From contig NZ_VFWX01000026.1 in NCBI RefSeq assembly GCF_006442965.1, positions 1 through 60,646 on the forward strand: a DNA stretch of 60,646 nucleotides, given 5' to 3'. The number at the start of each line of letters is the position of its first letter. Within the stretch, counting starts at the first letter, position 1. The translations under genes were made by a program, and so were the position numbers. The notes under the pieces are model-generated. The model saw only the letters and a program-made list of their open reading frames with translations, ran no database searches and was not told the origin of the DNA. Below are positions 18,581 through 27,765 of the stretch, piece after piece. The stretch comes from Mesorhizobium sp. CU3 (GTDB lineage Bacteria > Pseudomonadota > Alphaproteobacteria > Rhizobiales > Rhizobiaceae).

Positions 18581-19747
18581 ATGGACGCGGCAGTCGATGC
18601 GGGCGCTGGCCAATTCGAACTCAACGAGGAACAACGCGCCATCCAGGAGATGGCCCAGGCGTTCGCCGCCGACCGGGTCGCGCCCAACGCGCTCGACTGG
18701 GACAGGGCAAAGCACTTTCCCGCCGATGTAATCCGCGAGACCGGCCCGCTCGGGCTCGGCGGCATTTATGTGCGTGACGACGTCGGCGGCTCGGCGCTTG
18801 GCCGGCTGGATGCGGTGCTGATCTTCGAGGCGCTGGCGCATGCCGACCCCGCCTTCTCCTCCTTCATCTCGATCCACAACATGGCGGCCTCGATGATCGA
18901 CCGCTTCGGCTCGGACGAACAGCGCCGGCGCTTCCTGCCGAAGCTGACCTCGATGGAATGGCTGGCCAGCTATTGCCTGACCGAGCCTGGCTCCGGCTCC
19001 GATGCCGCGGCGCTGAAGACGCGCGCGGTGAAAAACGGCGGCGACTATGTCTTGAACGGCGCCAAGCAGTTCATCTCCGGCGCGGGCGACAGCGACCTCT
19101 ATGTCGTGATGGCGCGCACCGGCGCCGATGGGCCGAAAGGCATCTCGACCTTCGTCGTGCCGAAGGATGCGCCGGGCCTTTCCTTCGGCGCTAACGAGCA
19201 CAAGATGGGCTGGCACATGCAGTCGACCCGTCAGGTCATCTTCGAGGACTGCAAGGTGCCGGCCGACAACCTGCTTGCCGCGGAAGGCGCCGGCTTCGGC
19301 ATCGCCATGGCCGGCCTCGACGGCGGCCGGCTCAATATCGCCGCCTGCTCCCTGGGTGGCGCGCAATCGGCGCTCGACAAGGCGCTGGCTTACACGGGTG
19401 AGCGCAAGGCGTTCGGCTCGAAGATCAACCAGTTCCAGGCCCTGCAATTCAGGCTGGCCGACATGGAAACGGAGTTGCAGGCCGCGCGCATCTTCCTCTA
19501 TGCCGCCGCCTCGAAGCTCGACCGCAAGGCGCCCGACGCTGGCAAATGGTCGGCGATGGCCAAGCGCTTCGTCACCGATATCGGCTTCGACATCGCCAAC
19601 CAGGCGCTGCAATTGCATGGCGGCTACGGCTACCTGCACGATTACGGCATCGAGAAGCTGGTGCGCGATCTTCGCGTTCACCAGATCCTCGAAGGCACCA
19701 ACGAGATCATGCGTGTGATCATCGCGCGCACGCTGATTGGCCGCTGA
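18581..19747 (+). CDS. Acyl-CoA dehydrogenase, isobutyryl-CoA dehydrogenase-like
   Basis: FAD flavoenzyme of 388 residues that would desaturate a short branched acyl-CoA. Family signatures are CLTEPGSGSDAAALKTRA, GAKQFISGAGDSDLYVVMART and the C-terminal LQLHGGYGYLHDYGIEKLVRD followed by ILEGTNEIMRVIIAR. Linkage to 3-hydroxyisobutyrate dehydrogenase 21 bp downstream points to valine catabolism (isobutyryl-CoA to methacrylyl-CoA). A role in handling acrylyl/propionyl-CoA cannot be excluded, given the divergent DddQ-like gene. Confidence 0.9.
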   Translation: MDAAVDAGAGQFELNEEQRAIQEMAQAFAADRVAPNALDWDRAKHFPADVIRETGPLGLGGIYVRDDVGGSALGRLDAVLIFEALAHADPAFSSFISIHNMAASMIDRFGSDEQRRRFLPKLTSMEWLASYCLTEPGSGSDAAALKTRAVKNGGDYVLNGAKQFISGAGDSDLYVVMARTGADGPKGISTFVVPKDAPGLSFGANEHKMGWHMQSTRQVIFEDCKVPADNLLAAEGAGFGIAMAGLDGGRLNIAACSLGGAQSALDKALAYTGERKAFGSKINQFQALQFRLADMETELQAARIFLYAAASKLDRKAPDAGKWSAMAKRFVTDIGFDIANQALQLHGGYGYLHDYGIEKLVRDLRVHQILEGTNEIMRVIIARTLIGR

Positions 19748-19768
19748 CACAACATTTGGGAGAAAACG

Positions 19769-20653
19769 ATGGCAACCATCGCCTTCATCGGCTTGGGCAA
19801 CATGGGCAATCCCATGGCTGCCAACCTGGTAAAAGCGGGGCATGCGGTGCTCGGGTTCGACCTGATGCCGGAAAACCTCACCGTCGCTCGTGAACACGGC
19901 GTAACGGTTATGGCTAACGCAGCCGCCGCGGTGAAGGACGCGGACGTGGTCATTACCATGTTGCCGGCCGGCAAGCATGTGCTCTCTGTCTACGAGGACA
20001 TTGCGCCGAACGCAAAAAACGGCGCTCTCTTCATCGACTCCTCGACCATCGACGTCGAATCGGCCCGCAAGGCCCACGCGATTGCAGCAAAGCACGGCTT
20101 GCCCTCGATCGACGCGCCCGTCTCCGGCGGCACCGGCGGTGCGACGGCCGGGACGCTGACCTTCATGGCCGGCGGGTCCGACGCAGCTTTCGCCGCCGCC
20201 GAGCCGATCCTGAAGCCGATGGCCGGCCGCATCGTCCATTGCGGCGGCGACGGCGCCGGCCAGGCGGCCAAGATCTGCAACAACATGATCCTCGGCATCT
20301 CGATGATCGGCGTCGCCGAGGCCTTTGTGCTCGCCGAAAAGCTTGGGCTTTCGCACCAGGCGCTGTTCGACGTCGCCTCGACTTCATCGGGCCAATGCTG
20401 GTCGCTCACCACCTATTGCCCGGTGCCGGGCCCGGTTCCGGCCTCGCCGGCCAATCGCGACTACAAGCCCGGCTTTGCCGCGGCGCTCATGCTCAAAGAC
20501 CTGAAACTGGCGCAGGAAGCGGCCGAGGGCGCGGGCGCCGTAACGCCGCTCGGCGCCGAGGCGACGCAGCTTTACGCGCTTTTCAACGCGCAGGGCCACG
20601 CCGGCGTCGATTTTTCCGGCATTATTAATTTCCTGCGCGGCAACCGGGCATAA
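19769..20653 (+). CDS. mmsB: 3-hydroxyisobutyrate dehydrogenase
   Basis: NAD-dependent beta-hydroxyacid dehydrogenase of 294 residues oxidising 3-hydroxyisobutyrate to methylmalonate semialdehyde. The Rossmann motif is GLGNMGNPMAANLVKAGH, the substrate loop is DAPVSGGTGGATAGTLTFM, and the catalytic Lys is in GAGQAAKICNNMI. A good ribosome-binding site (GGGAGAAA) precedes the ATG. Second gene of the valine-degradation pair. Confidence 0.93.
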   Translation: MATIAFIGLGNMGNPMAANLVKAGHAVLGFDLMPENLTVAREHGVTVMANAAAAVKDADVVITMLPAGKHVLSVYEDIAPNAKNGALFIDSSTIDVESARKAHAIAAKHGLPSIDAPVSGGTGGATAGTLTFMAGGSDAAFAAAEPILKPMAGRIVHCGGDGAGQAAKICNNMILGISMIGVAEAFVLAEKLGLSHQALFDVASTSSGQCWSLTTYCPVPGPVPASPANRDYKPGFAAALMLKDLKLAQEAAEGAGAVTPLGAEATQLYALFNAQGHAGVDFSGIINFLRGNRA

Positions 20654-20682
20654 GCTACTGCTTTCAAAAGATTATTTTTAGA

Positions 20683-20733
20683 GTTAGCGGGCATGAAGCC
20701 GGCAAATTTAGATTTGCTTAAGGTCTCGCTAAC
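20683..20733. other. Inverted-repeat region downstream of mmsB
   Basis: GTTAGCG at 20683-20689 pairs with CGCTAAC at 20727-20733, and within it GCAAAT at 20702-20707 pairs with ATTTGC at 20712-20717. It lacks a T-run, so it is either an mRNA 3' stabilising structure, part of a transcript or a protein-binding site. It lies in a 322-bp gap between two convergent genes. Confidence 0.45.
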
Positions 20734-20792
20734 GCACCGGTAACGATGTGCCTCTAAAACGGACTGCGAGGCGGACATTCACGCCGCCCGGC

Positions 20793-20901
20793 GCTCCGGA
20801 TCAGGTCTCGCGTACCGGAGCCCGTAAGTTTCGCAAGTATCTTGTAGCGAAATGCCAAGCGTATTCTGGCAGAGCCGCGTTCCCGTTGGGACGCGGTTTT
20901 T
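20793..20901 (+). ncRNA. Candidate small RNA with terminal intrinsic terminator
   Basis: Three consecutive stem-loops on the plus strand between convergent genes. GCTCCGG (20793-20799) pairs with CCGGAGC (20815-20821). TTTCGC (20829-20834) pairs with GCGAAA (20847-20852), with an inner AAG/CTT stem. CCGCG..CCC (20875-20884) pairs with GGG..CGCGG (20888-20896), directly followed by TTTTT (20897-20901). The last is an intrinsic terminator standing 220 bp after mmsB, too far for a simple gene end. The 5' end is not defined and I do not recognise an Rfam family. Confidence 0.4.
20875..20901 (+). terminator. Rho-independent terminator
   Basis: GC-rich stem with a single bulged T, 3-nt GTT loop and five T residues. 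It ends either a long mmsB 3' region or the candidate small RNA. Confidence 0.75.
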
Positions 20902-20975
20902 GCTTTAGAAGCATCCCGCAAGAGAGCCAGAAATTGGACCGGGCGCCCAATCGATGAGCGCCCGAAGTGATTCGT

Positions 20976-22355
20976 TTATCGCTTGCGCAGATCCGCATCA
21001 GCCAGATCGAGCGCCTTGGCGATGCGCTCGCAGGCCATGTCGATCGTGTCGCGAGTCCAGATCAGCGGCGGCGACAGGATCATCGTGTCGCCGGTGGCGC
21101 GCAGCATCATGCCGTTGGCGATCGCATGGTCACGCACCACGACGGCAGCACTTCCGGACGGCAGATAGCGTTCCTTGGTCGCCTTGTCCTTGACGATCTC
21201 GATCGCGCCCATCAGGCCGATCGAGCGCACCTCGCCGACCAGCCTGTGGCCGGCGATCCGCTCCTGCAGCGCCTGCGCGAAATAGGGACCGGTATCGTTC
21301 TTGACGCGCTCGACCAGGCCTTCCTTCTCGATGATCTCGAGGTTCTTCAGCGCCACCGCGCAGGCCACCGGATGACCGGAATAGGTGTAGCCGTGATAGA
21401 ACTCGCCGCCCTTCTCGACCAACGTCTTCGCGATACGATCGCCGACCAGCAGCGCCGAAAGCGGCTGGTAGCCGGAGGTCAGCGCCTTGGCGGTGGTGAT
21501 GGTGTCGGGCTCGATGCTGAAGGTCTGCGCGGCGAACCATTCGCCCGTCCTGCCATAGCCAGTGATGACTTCGTCCAGCATCAGCAGCACGTCGTATTTG
21601 CGGCAGATGCGCTCGACTTCCGGCCAGTAGCTCATCGGCGGGATTTTGACGCCGCCGGCGCCCATTACCGGCTCGCCGATGAAGGCGGCGACTTTGTCGG
21701 CGCCGGCTTCGAGGATGGCGTCCTCGACCGCCTTGGCAGCGCGGATGCCGAAATCATGGTCGCTCTCGCCGGGCAGCGCCAGCTCATAGGCGTAGGGCAT
21801 CATCACATGGACGATGTTGGGCACCGCCCCGCCGAGCTGCTTGTGCATCGGCTCCATGCCGCCGAGGGACGTGCCGGCGATCGTCGAGCCGTGATAGGCC
21901 GACTTGCGCGAGATGACGCGGTTCTTCTCCGGCTTGCCTTCGAGCGCCCAGTAGTGGCGCACGAGCCTGAGCGCGGTGTCATTGGCCTCCGAGCCCGACG
22001 AGCCGTAAAAAACCTGGCTGACATGCTTGGGAGCCAGCTCCGCCAGCTTCTTCGACAGAAGCACCGGCGTCGGCGTCGAGCATTTGAAGAAGGAGTTGTA
22101 GTAAGGCAGCTCCTTCATCTGCGCGTAAGCCGCCTCGGCCAGCTCGTCACGGCCATAGCCGACATTGACGCACCAAAGGCCTGCCATGCCGTCGAGGATT
22201 TCGGTGCCGTCGGCGTCGTAGATGAACGGCCCCTTGGCGCTCGTGATGATGCGCGAGCCCGCCTCGCGCAGTTCCTTGTGGTCGGTGAAGGGGTGCAGGT
22301 GATGCGCGGCGTCGATCTGCTGAAGCTGCTTCAGCGAATAGTTCTGATAGGTCAT
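20976..22355 (-). CDS. Class III omega-aminotransferase (aspartate aminotransferase family)
   Basis: PLP-dependent transaminase of 459 residues. Signatures are FYGSSGSEANDTALRLVRHYW, SRKSAYHGSTIAGTSLGGM, LMLDEVITGYGRTGEWFA and TTAKALTSGYQPLSALLV with the PLP Lys. It would transfer an omega-amino group (beta-alanine, GABA, taurine, putrescine or similar) to pyruvate or another keto acid; the substrate cannot be read from sequence. The ATG at 22355 follows an AGAGGAAAG ribosome-binding site and is preferred over the upstream start at 22382. Confidence 0.9.
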   Translation of the reverse strand: MTYQNYSLKQLQQIDAAHHLHPFTDHKELREAGSRIITSAKGPFIYDADGTEILDGMAGLWCVNVGYGRDELAEAAYAQMKELPYYNSFFKCSTPTPVLLSKKLAELAPKHVSQVFYGSSGSEANDTALRLVRHYWALEGKPEKNRVISRKSAYHGSTIAGTSLGGMEPMHKQLGGAVPNIVHVMMPYAYELALPGESDHDFGIRAAKAVEDAILEAGADKVAAFIGEPVMGAGGVKIPPMSYWPEVERICRKYDVLLMLDEVITGYGRTGEWFAAQTFSIEPDTITTAKALTSGYQPLSALLVGDRIAKTLVEKGGEFYHGYTYSGHPVACAVALKNLEIIEKEGLVERVKNDTGPYFAQALQERIAGHRLVGEVRSIGLMGAIEIVKDKATKERYLPSGSAAVVVRDHAIANGMMLRATGDTMILSPPLIWTRDTIDMACERIAKALDLADADLRKR

Positions 22356-22576
22356 GGATTTGATCTTTCCTCTTTGAATCAATCCGGCAACGGCCGGGGC
22401 GGATTCGTCAGAGGCAGCGAGGCGGCGAATAGCCTATTCGGGCGCATAGACGCAAAAGCTCGGCGCGAAGGGTCCGCGGCGACGGCGTCACCGCGCCCCC
22501 GAAGGCGCTATGTATGCTGATGCGGACCATGCAGGCAGCTTATGCCGCCTGAGGCCCAAAATTCAAGCCATGCCGG

Positions 22577-24646
22577 TCAGGCATCGCCTCCTAGCGCCCG
22601 TTTCAGGAACATATAGCGCATCGCCGTCTGCGCCGCTTGCGGCAGGCGGTCGCCGCGCCCGCCATGACCGCCCTCGGTCTCTTCATAGAGAAGCGTCCTG
22701 GCATGGCCCGTCTCCTGCAGCTTCGCCGCCATCTTGCGGGCATGTCCGGGATGGACGCGATCATCGGCGGTCGAGGTCATCAACAGCACCGGTGGATAGG
22801 CAACACTCGCCACGACATGCTGATAAGGCGAATAGGCGCTGAGCCAGGCAGCCTCCTCCGGCTTCGCGGGATCGCCATACTCGGCGATCCACGAGGCGCC
22901 GGGCGGCAGTTCGGTGTAGCGCAGCATGTCGAGCAGCGGCACGTCGATAATGACGGCGCCGAACAGTTCCGGCCGCTGCGTCAGCGACACGCCGGTGAGC
23001 AGGCCGCCATTGGAGCCGCCCTGGATGCCGAGCTGTGCCCCCGTGGTGATGCCGCGCGTGACCACATCCTCGGCAACCGCGGCGAAATCGTCATAGGCGT
23101 TCTGGCGCTTGCCCTTCAGCGCCGCCTGGTGCCAGGCCGGACCGAACTCGCCGCCACCCCGGATATTGGCCTGGATATAGGCGTTGCCCTTCTCCAACCA
23201 AAGCCGGCCGCGCACGCCGGCATAGCCTGGCAAAAGCGGCACTTCGAAGCCGCCATAACCATAGAGCAGCGCCGGCACCGGTCCCTTCTGGTCGCGACGC
23301 CTGACCACGAAATACGGGATCATCGTGCCGTCCTTCGAGCGCGCCTCGAACTGTTCCGAAACAAAAGGCGAGGCATCGAAGCGGGCCGGCTGCGACTTCA
23401 CCGTCGCCAGCGTCTCGCCATCGTCGTCCGACCAGATGATCGAGCTCGGCGTTAGGAAATCGGTGAAGGAGAAGGACACGCTGGAGCCGAAATGCTCGGC
23501 ATGGCTGATGCCGACATTGCCGTTGTCGGGCAGCGCAATCGGCTTCAACGACCAGCCCCCGGCCGTGCGGTCGCAGGCGATCACCTTGCCGCGCACATTG
23601 TCCATCAGGTTGATGAACAGCCGGTCCTGCGTCCTGGCAAGCCCGGCGACCGAAACGCGATGCGATGGCGTCAGTACGGTTTCGAAAGGACCGAATTCGC
23701 CGGTCTCGATCCAGCGGTCGAAATCGACGGAGTAAAGCCCGTCCGGCAGGCAATGCGTGCCGTCCGGCGCCGTCCATGGGCTGCGCACCCCGAAAACGAG
23801 TTGCCCTTTGAAGATCGCCGTGTCGCTGGCGTCGTCGGGCAGCGGAATGCGCCTGTTCTCACCCGAGGCCGGCCGCAGAAAGCTGTGCGAGGTAAAGAAG
23901 TCGATCGTCCTGCCGAGCAGCACATGCCGCTTGTCGCCGTCATATTCGACGCCGGCACCGACCGCGAGGTCCTGCTTCCCGGCCTCGAAGATCGGCGTCG
24001 CATCCTCCAGCTTGGCGCCGCGCCGCCAAAGCTTGATCACGCGCGGATATCCGGACTGGGTCTTGTCTTCTTCCTCGAAGGCCGCCGAGACGATCACCGT
24101 GTCCTTGTCCAGCCAGGAGAAGCCCGACTTCGAGGCGCGCGCGGAAAAACCGCCATCGACGAAGGACTTTGTCGCTATGTCGAACTCGCGCATCTCGCTG
24201 GCGTCGCCGCCATCCGGCGACATGTAGAGCAGGCAGCGGTCGAAATCAGGATAGAGCCGGCTCGCCCCACCGAACACCCATTTCACGCCCTCCCTGGCCG
24301 ATAGCTGGTCGAAGTCGAGGATCGTTTCCCAGTCCGGCTTGTCGGTCTTGTAGGACGCGACCGTCGTGCGCCGCCAAAGTCCAAGAGCATTGGTCTTGTC
24401 CTGCCAGAAATTATAGACGTAGCCGGCAAGTGCGGCCCCGACCGCGATATTGTCCTCGGCCGTCATCAGGTCGAGCGCAGTCTCGAACGCGGCCTGATAG
24501 GCAGGGTCGCCCTGCAATTCGCCGACCGTCAGCTCATTCTGGCCGTGGACCCAGTCCAGCGCTTCCTTGCCGTTGCGGTCCTCCAGCCACAGGAAAGGAT
24601 CATCGGCCGCCGATTGGGGCTGGGCTTTGCTTATCTTGCTGGTCAT
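22577..24646 (-). CDS. Prolyl oligopeptidase family serine peptidase (S9A)
   Basis: A 689-residue two-domain enzyme: an N-terminal beta-propeller (ADDPFLWLEDRNGKEALDWV start) and a C-terminal alpha/beta hydrolase. The nucleophile is the Ser in GIQGGSNGGLLTG, the Asp lies in TSTADDRVHPGHARKM and the His in ETEGGHGGRGD. No signal peptide is seen from the ATG at 24646, which I prefer to a start at 24814 because the S9 domain begins within 15 residues. It probably cleaves short proline-containing peptides in the cytoplasm. The MFS gene upstream on the same strand is 103 bp away. Confidence 0.9.
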   Translation of the reverse strand: MTSKISKAQPQSAADDPFLWLEDRNGKEALDWVHGQNELTVGELQGDPAYQAAFETALDLMTAEDNIAVGAALAGYVYNFWQDKTNALGLWRRTTVASYKTDKPDWETILDFDQLSAREGVKWVFGGASRLYPDFDRCLLYMSPDGGDASEMREFDIATKSFVDGGFSARASKSGFSWLDKDTVIVSAAFEEEDKTQSGYPRVIKLWRRGAKLEDATPIFEAGKQDLAVGAGVEYDGDKRHVLLGRTIDFFTSHSFLRPASGENRRIPLPDDASDTAIFKGQLVFGVRSPWTAPDGTHCLPDGLYSVDFDRWIETGEFGPFETVLTPSHRVSVAGLARTQDRLFINLMDNVRGKVIACDRTAGGWSLKPIALPDNGNVGISHAEHFGSSVSFSFTDFLTPSSIIWSDDDGETLATVKSQPARFDASPFVSEQFEARSKDGTMIPYFVVRRRDQKGPVPALLYGYGGFEVPLLPGYAGVRGRLWLEKGNAYIQANIRGGGEFGPAWHQAALKGKRQNAYDDFAAVAEDVVTRGITTGAQLGIQGGSNGGLLTGVSLTQRPELFGAVIIDVPLLDMLRYTELPPGASWIAEYGDPAKPEEAAWLSAYSPYQHVVASVAYPPVLLMTSTADDRVHPGHARKMAAKLQETGHARTLLYEETEGGHGGRGDRLPQAAQTAMRYMFLKRALGGDA

Positions 24647-24749
24647 GCGGGTCTCCGGATTATCGTCTGGCGGGTTGTTGCCTACATCGCGTCCGCCGCG
24701 CGGATATTCAAGTCCGCCAGGCGAGATCGGCTCGGTCGCCAGCGACGCG

Positions 24750-25922
24750 TCAGGAGCGGCGGCGCTGGAATGATCGATACAGCGCGAAGCTGACAAGCAG
24801 CGCGTCGAGGCCAACGATCACCACGGGCAGTCCAAGCGGCCCTATCGCCTGCATCAGCGCGCCTGCCCCCGGCGGGCCGACGATGCCGCCGACGCCCCAC
24901 ATCAGGGCGAAGGCGGCATTGCCGGCGACCAGGGTCGTGCCCTTGAAGCGGTTGCCGAGCTCGATCAGCGCCATGGTGTAGACGCCGTAGCCGACCGCCC
25001 CCATCACCACCAGCACCGGCCAGACGAAGGACGTGGCGATCAGCAGCGGCAGCGAGATGGCGCAGCTGGCGGTCGCGAGCGCACAGACAATGATCATCGC
25101 CCGGCCGCCGAAACGCTCGGCCATCAGCCCGAGCGGAATCTGCAGGATGATGTTTCCGAGCGACAGCGCCGTCACCAGCGCCGCCTGCCTGGCTTCCGGC
25201 AGGCCGAAACCGGAACCGAAGACCGGGATCAGCGAATAGGTGCTCTGCTGCACCGCCGCCGACACCAGCACGGCCAACAGCAGCGCCGGCGCCAGCCTGG
25301 CAAAACCGGCGACTCCGCCCGACGATTGCCCGTCATCCTCGAAGCCGGTCAGCTTCGCGGAGACGGCGCGTAGGATCAGCGCGCAGAGCAGAAAACCCGC
25401 TATCACGGCGATGAAGGGCGGCCAGCCACGGCTGCCGACCGCAATCAGGATTATCGGACCGGCTGCATAGCCGGCTCCCATCAGCGCATTGAACACGCCC
25501 ATCACCCGGCCGCGTCGCGACGGCGGCGCCAGCGACAGCGCCCAGACTTCGCCCAGCACATAGAGCGGATTGATGGCAAAGCCGACCAGGAAGCGGATGA
25601 CGAACCATGCCGCCCAGTTCTGCAGATAACCGATGGCAAGGAAGCAGAGCGCGCCGGCAAGCGCGCAGCCGACGCCGAGATTGCGCGCGCCGAAGAGGCG
25701 CACGGCAACCGGCACGAAAGAGGCCGACAGGATGAGGCCGACCGGCATCATCGCCGCCGAAAGCCCGATCAGCGCCGGCGAAATCCCCTGCCGCTGCATG
25801 AGCAGCGTGAACAGCGGATAGGAAAGCCCCTGCGCCGCGCCGAACATGGCAAGCGCCGCCGTGACGCCGGCAAGCGCTGCCCATTGCGGGGATTTTTCTG
25901 CGGTCTGGGTGGAAGCGGTCAT
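24750..25922 (-). CDS. MFS transporter (YcaD-like)
   Basis: Twelve-helix major facilitator of about 390 residues. An MFS-like loop (PPSRRGRVMGVFNALMGAG) lies in the N-terminal half and a second repeat begins near residue 200 (ALLLAVLVSAAVQQSTYSL). The substrate is unknown. Start choice is uncertain: the ATG at 25922 gives MTASTQTAEKSPQ; an in-frame ATG at 25952 would add ten residues. Divergent from the mttB1 operon, with about 200 bp between start codons. Confidence 0.85.
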   Translation of the reverse strand: MTASTQTAEKSPQWAALAGVTAALAMFGAAQGLSYPLFTLLMQRQGISPALIGLSAAMMPVGLILSASFVPVAVRLFGARNLGVGCALAGALCFLAIGYLQNWAAWFVIRFLVGFAINPLYVLGEVWALSLAPPSRRGRVMGVFNALMGAGYAAGPIILIAVGSRGWPPFIAVIAGFLLCALILRAVSAKLTGFEDDGQSSGGVAGFARLAPALLLAVLVSAAVQQSTYSLIPVFGSGFGLPEARQAALVTALSLGNIILQIPLGLMAERFGGRAMIIVCALATASCAISLPLLIATSFVWPVLVVMGAVGYGVYTMALIELGNRFKGTTLVAGNAAFALMWGVGGIVGPPGAGALMQAIGPLGLPVVIVGLDALLVSFALYRSFQRRRS

Positions 25923-26024
25923 CGTGGCTCGCGGGTCGTGGTCACCGCCCATATCAGCGCCGAAGCCCCGCCGGATGCCTCAGCAAAGGCAATTCGGCAA
26001 GCCAGCCGGCTGCCCTTCCGGCAT

Positions 26025-26050
26025 GTCGCTTCCCTCGCTGTAGTGGTCGC
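26025..26050 (+). promoter_or_regulatory. Candidate activator site: GTCGC direct repeat, 21-bp spacing (copy 1)
   Basis: GTCGC at 26025-26029 and again at 26046-26050, one 21-bp step apart, ending 70 bp before the mttB1 start. The first half continues CTTCCCT, nearly identical to copy 2 (CTTTCCT). Spacing of two helical turns is typical of AraC-family dimers. Two more copies lie upstream of the corrinoid-protein gene and the virulence-factor/metV/metF operon. Confidence 0.5.
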
Positions 26051-26119
26051 CGCCTCCTTACCGGCTGCATTGCCGCCGGTCCATTATGCCGCCAAATTCG
26101 GACCCTCACGAGGCATTTC

Positions 26120-27697
26120 ATGACCGCCGCCCTTCATCCCGCCGAGCCGGCATTGGCAACCGATCGCGCCCGCCGTGGCGGCCGCGCGGGCAAGCGCGCC
26201 GGCGGCTCGGCCGCTTTCGAGCAGCCGGCCTTCCGGCAGTTGAAGAACCCGCTGACGCCGACGAAGCTGGTCTCCGACGACGAGCTGGAATCGATCCACC
26301 TCGCCTCGCTGCGCGTCTTGAAGGAAATCGGCGTCGACGTGCTGCATGACGAGGCCCGCCGCATCATGAAGGCGCATGGCGCTGACGTGCGCGAAGGCTC
26401 GGAGCGCGTGCGCTTCGACAGCGACATGATCCTCGAGCTGATCGCGCACTGCCCGTCCGAATTCACGCTGCATGCCCGCAACCCGGCGCACAATCTGCGC
26501 TTCGGCGGCAACAACGTCATCCTGTCGATGATGGCCTCGGCGCCGAACTGCTCCGACCTCGACCGCGGCCGGCGGCCCGGCAACCAGGCCGACTACCGCA
26601 ACTTCCTGCGGCTGACGCAGATGCACAACATCCTGAACTGCACGGGCGGCTATCCGGTCGAGCCGATCGACATCCATCCCTCGGTGCGGCACCTGGAATG
26701 CATCCGCGACCTCAGCCTGCTGACCGACAAAGTCTTCCACATCTATTCGCTCGGCAAAGAGCGCAATGTCGACGGCATCGAGATCACCCGCATCGCCCGC
26801 GGCATCAGCCGCGAGCAACTGATGGCCGAGCCGTCGGTCTTCACCATCATCAACACCAACTCGCCGCTCAAGCTCGACGTGCCGATGATGGAAGGCATCA
26901 TCCAGATGTCGAGCATGGGCCAGGTCGTCATCGTCACCCCGTTCACGCTGTCGGGCGCCATGGCGCCGGTCACCATCGCCGGCGCGCTGGTGCAACAGAA
27001 CGCCGAGGCGCTGTCCGGCATCGCCTTTGCCCAGATGGTGAAGAAGGGCGCGCCGGTCGGCTATGGCGGCTTCACCTCCAATGTGGACATGAAATCCGGC
27101 GCACCGGCCTTCGGTACGCCCGAATACATGAAGGCGCAACTCGTCGGCGGCCAGTTGGCGCGACGCTACAACATCCCCTACCGCACCTCTAACACCTGCG
27201 CCGCCAACACGGTCGACGCGCAGGCCGCCTATGAAAGCGTCTTCTCGCTGTGGGGCGCCATCCAGGGCGGCGGCAATCTGATGATGCACGGCGCCGGCTG
27301 GCTGGAAGGCGGCCTGCGCTGCTCCTATGAAAAGACCATCCTGGACATCGACCTTCTGCAGATGGTGGCCGAGTTCCTGACCCCGCTCGACATGTCCGAG
27401 GACGCGCTCGGCTTCGACGCCATCCAGTCGGTCGGTCCGGGCGGGCATTTCTTCGGCACGCCGCACACACAGGCGCGCTACAAGACCGCCTTCTATTCGC
27501 CCATCGTCTCCGACTGGCGCAATTTCGAGAGCTGGACCGAAGCCGGCTCGCCGACGGCGATGGAACGGACCAACAAGGTCTGGAAGGAGCGCCTTGCCTC
27601 CTACGAGGAACCCTACATGGACCCCGCCATCCGCGAGGAGCTCAACGACTTCGTCGAAAAACGCCGTGCCGAAGGCGGCGCGCCGACGGATTTCTGA
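26120..27697 (+). CDS. Trimethylamine methyltransferase (MttB) family protein, non-pyrrolysine, copy 1
   Basis: TIM-barrel corrinoid-dependent methyltransferase of 525 residues. It would move a methyl group from a quaternary amine or related onium compound to a Co(I) corrinoid protein. Family sequence includes LMRV-like VLKEIGVDVLHDEARRIM, LSGAMAPVTIAGALVQQNAE, GAPVGYGGFTSNVDMKSGAPAFGTPE and MHGAGWLEGGL. There is no internal amber codon, so it is not the pyrrolysine TMA enzyme; characterised relatives act on glycine betaine, proline betaine, carnitine or gamma-butyrobetaine. The first 35 residues are a basic Gly/Arg-rich extension (RARRGGRAGKRAGG). It heads an operon with a DMGDH-like flavoprotein (68 bp on) and a DddP-like M24 protein. 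The substrate is unknown. Confidence 0.9.
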   Translation: MTAALHPAEPALATDRARRGGRAGKRAGGSAAFEQPAFRQLKNPLTPTKLVSDDELESIHLASLRVLKEIGVDVLHDEARRIMKAHGADVREGSERVRFDSDMILELIAHCPSEFTLHARNPAHNLRFGGNNVILSMMASAPNCSDLDRGRRPGNQADYRNFLRLTQMHNILNCTGGYPVEPIDIHPSVRHLECIRDLSLLTDKVFHIYSLGKERNVDGIEITRIARGISREQLMAEPSVFTIINTNSPLKLDVPMMEGIIQMSSMGQVVIVTPFTLSGAMAPVTIAGALVQQNAEALSGIAFAQMVKKGAPVGYGGFTSNVDMKSGAPAFGTPEYMKAQLVGGQLARRYNIPYRTSNTCAANTVDAQAAYESVFSLWGAIQGGGNLMMHGAGWLEGGLRCSYEKTILDIDLLQMVAEFLTPLDMSEDALGFDAIQSVGPGGHFFGTPHTQARYKTAFYSPIVSDWRNFESWTEAGSPTAMERTNKVWKERLASYEEPYMDPAIREELNDFVEKRRAEGGAPTDF

Positions 27698-27765
27698 TCA
27701 TCTGGGTTGGGTGGCCGCCCGACCCTCATTTCTGACTCCACATTGCACAAGACGGACCTATCTTC

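Noticed and set aside
16343..18581. Cobalamin riboswitch controlling cobQ
   Set aside because: No B12-box-like sequence or suitable leader is visible upstream of the cupin/cobQ pair.
26120..27697. Pyrrolysine-type trimethylamine methyltransferase
   Set aside because: The gene reads through the full family length with no internal TAG, and no pyl genes are visible; the same holds for the second copy.
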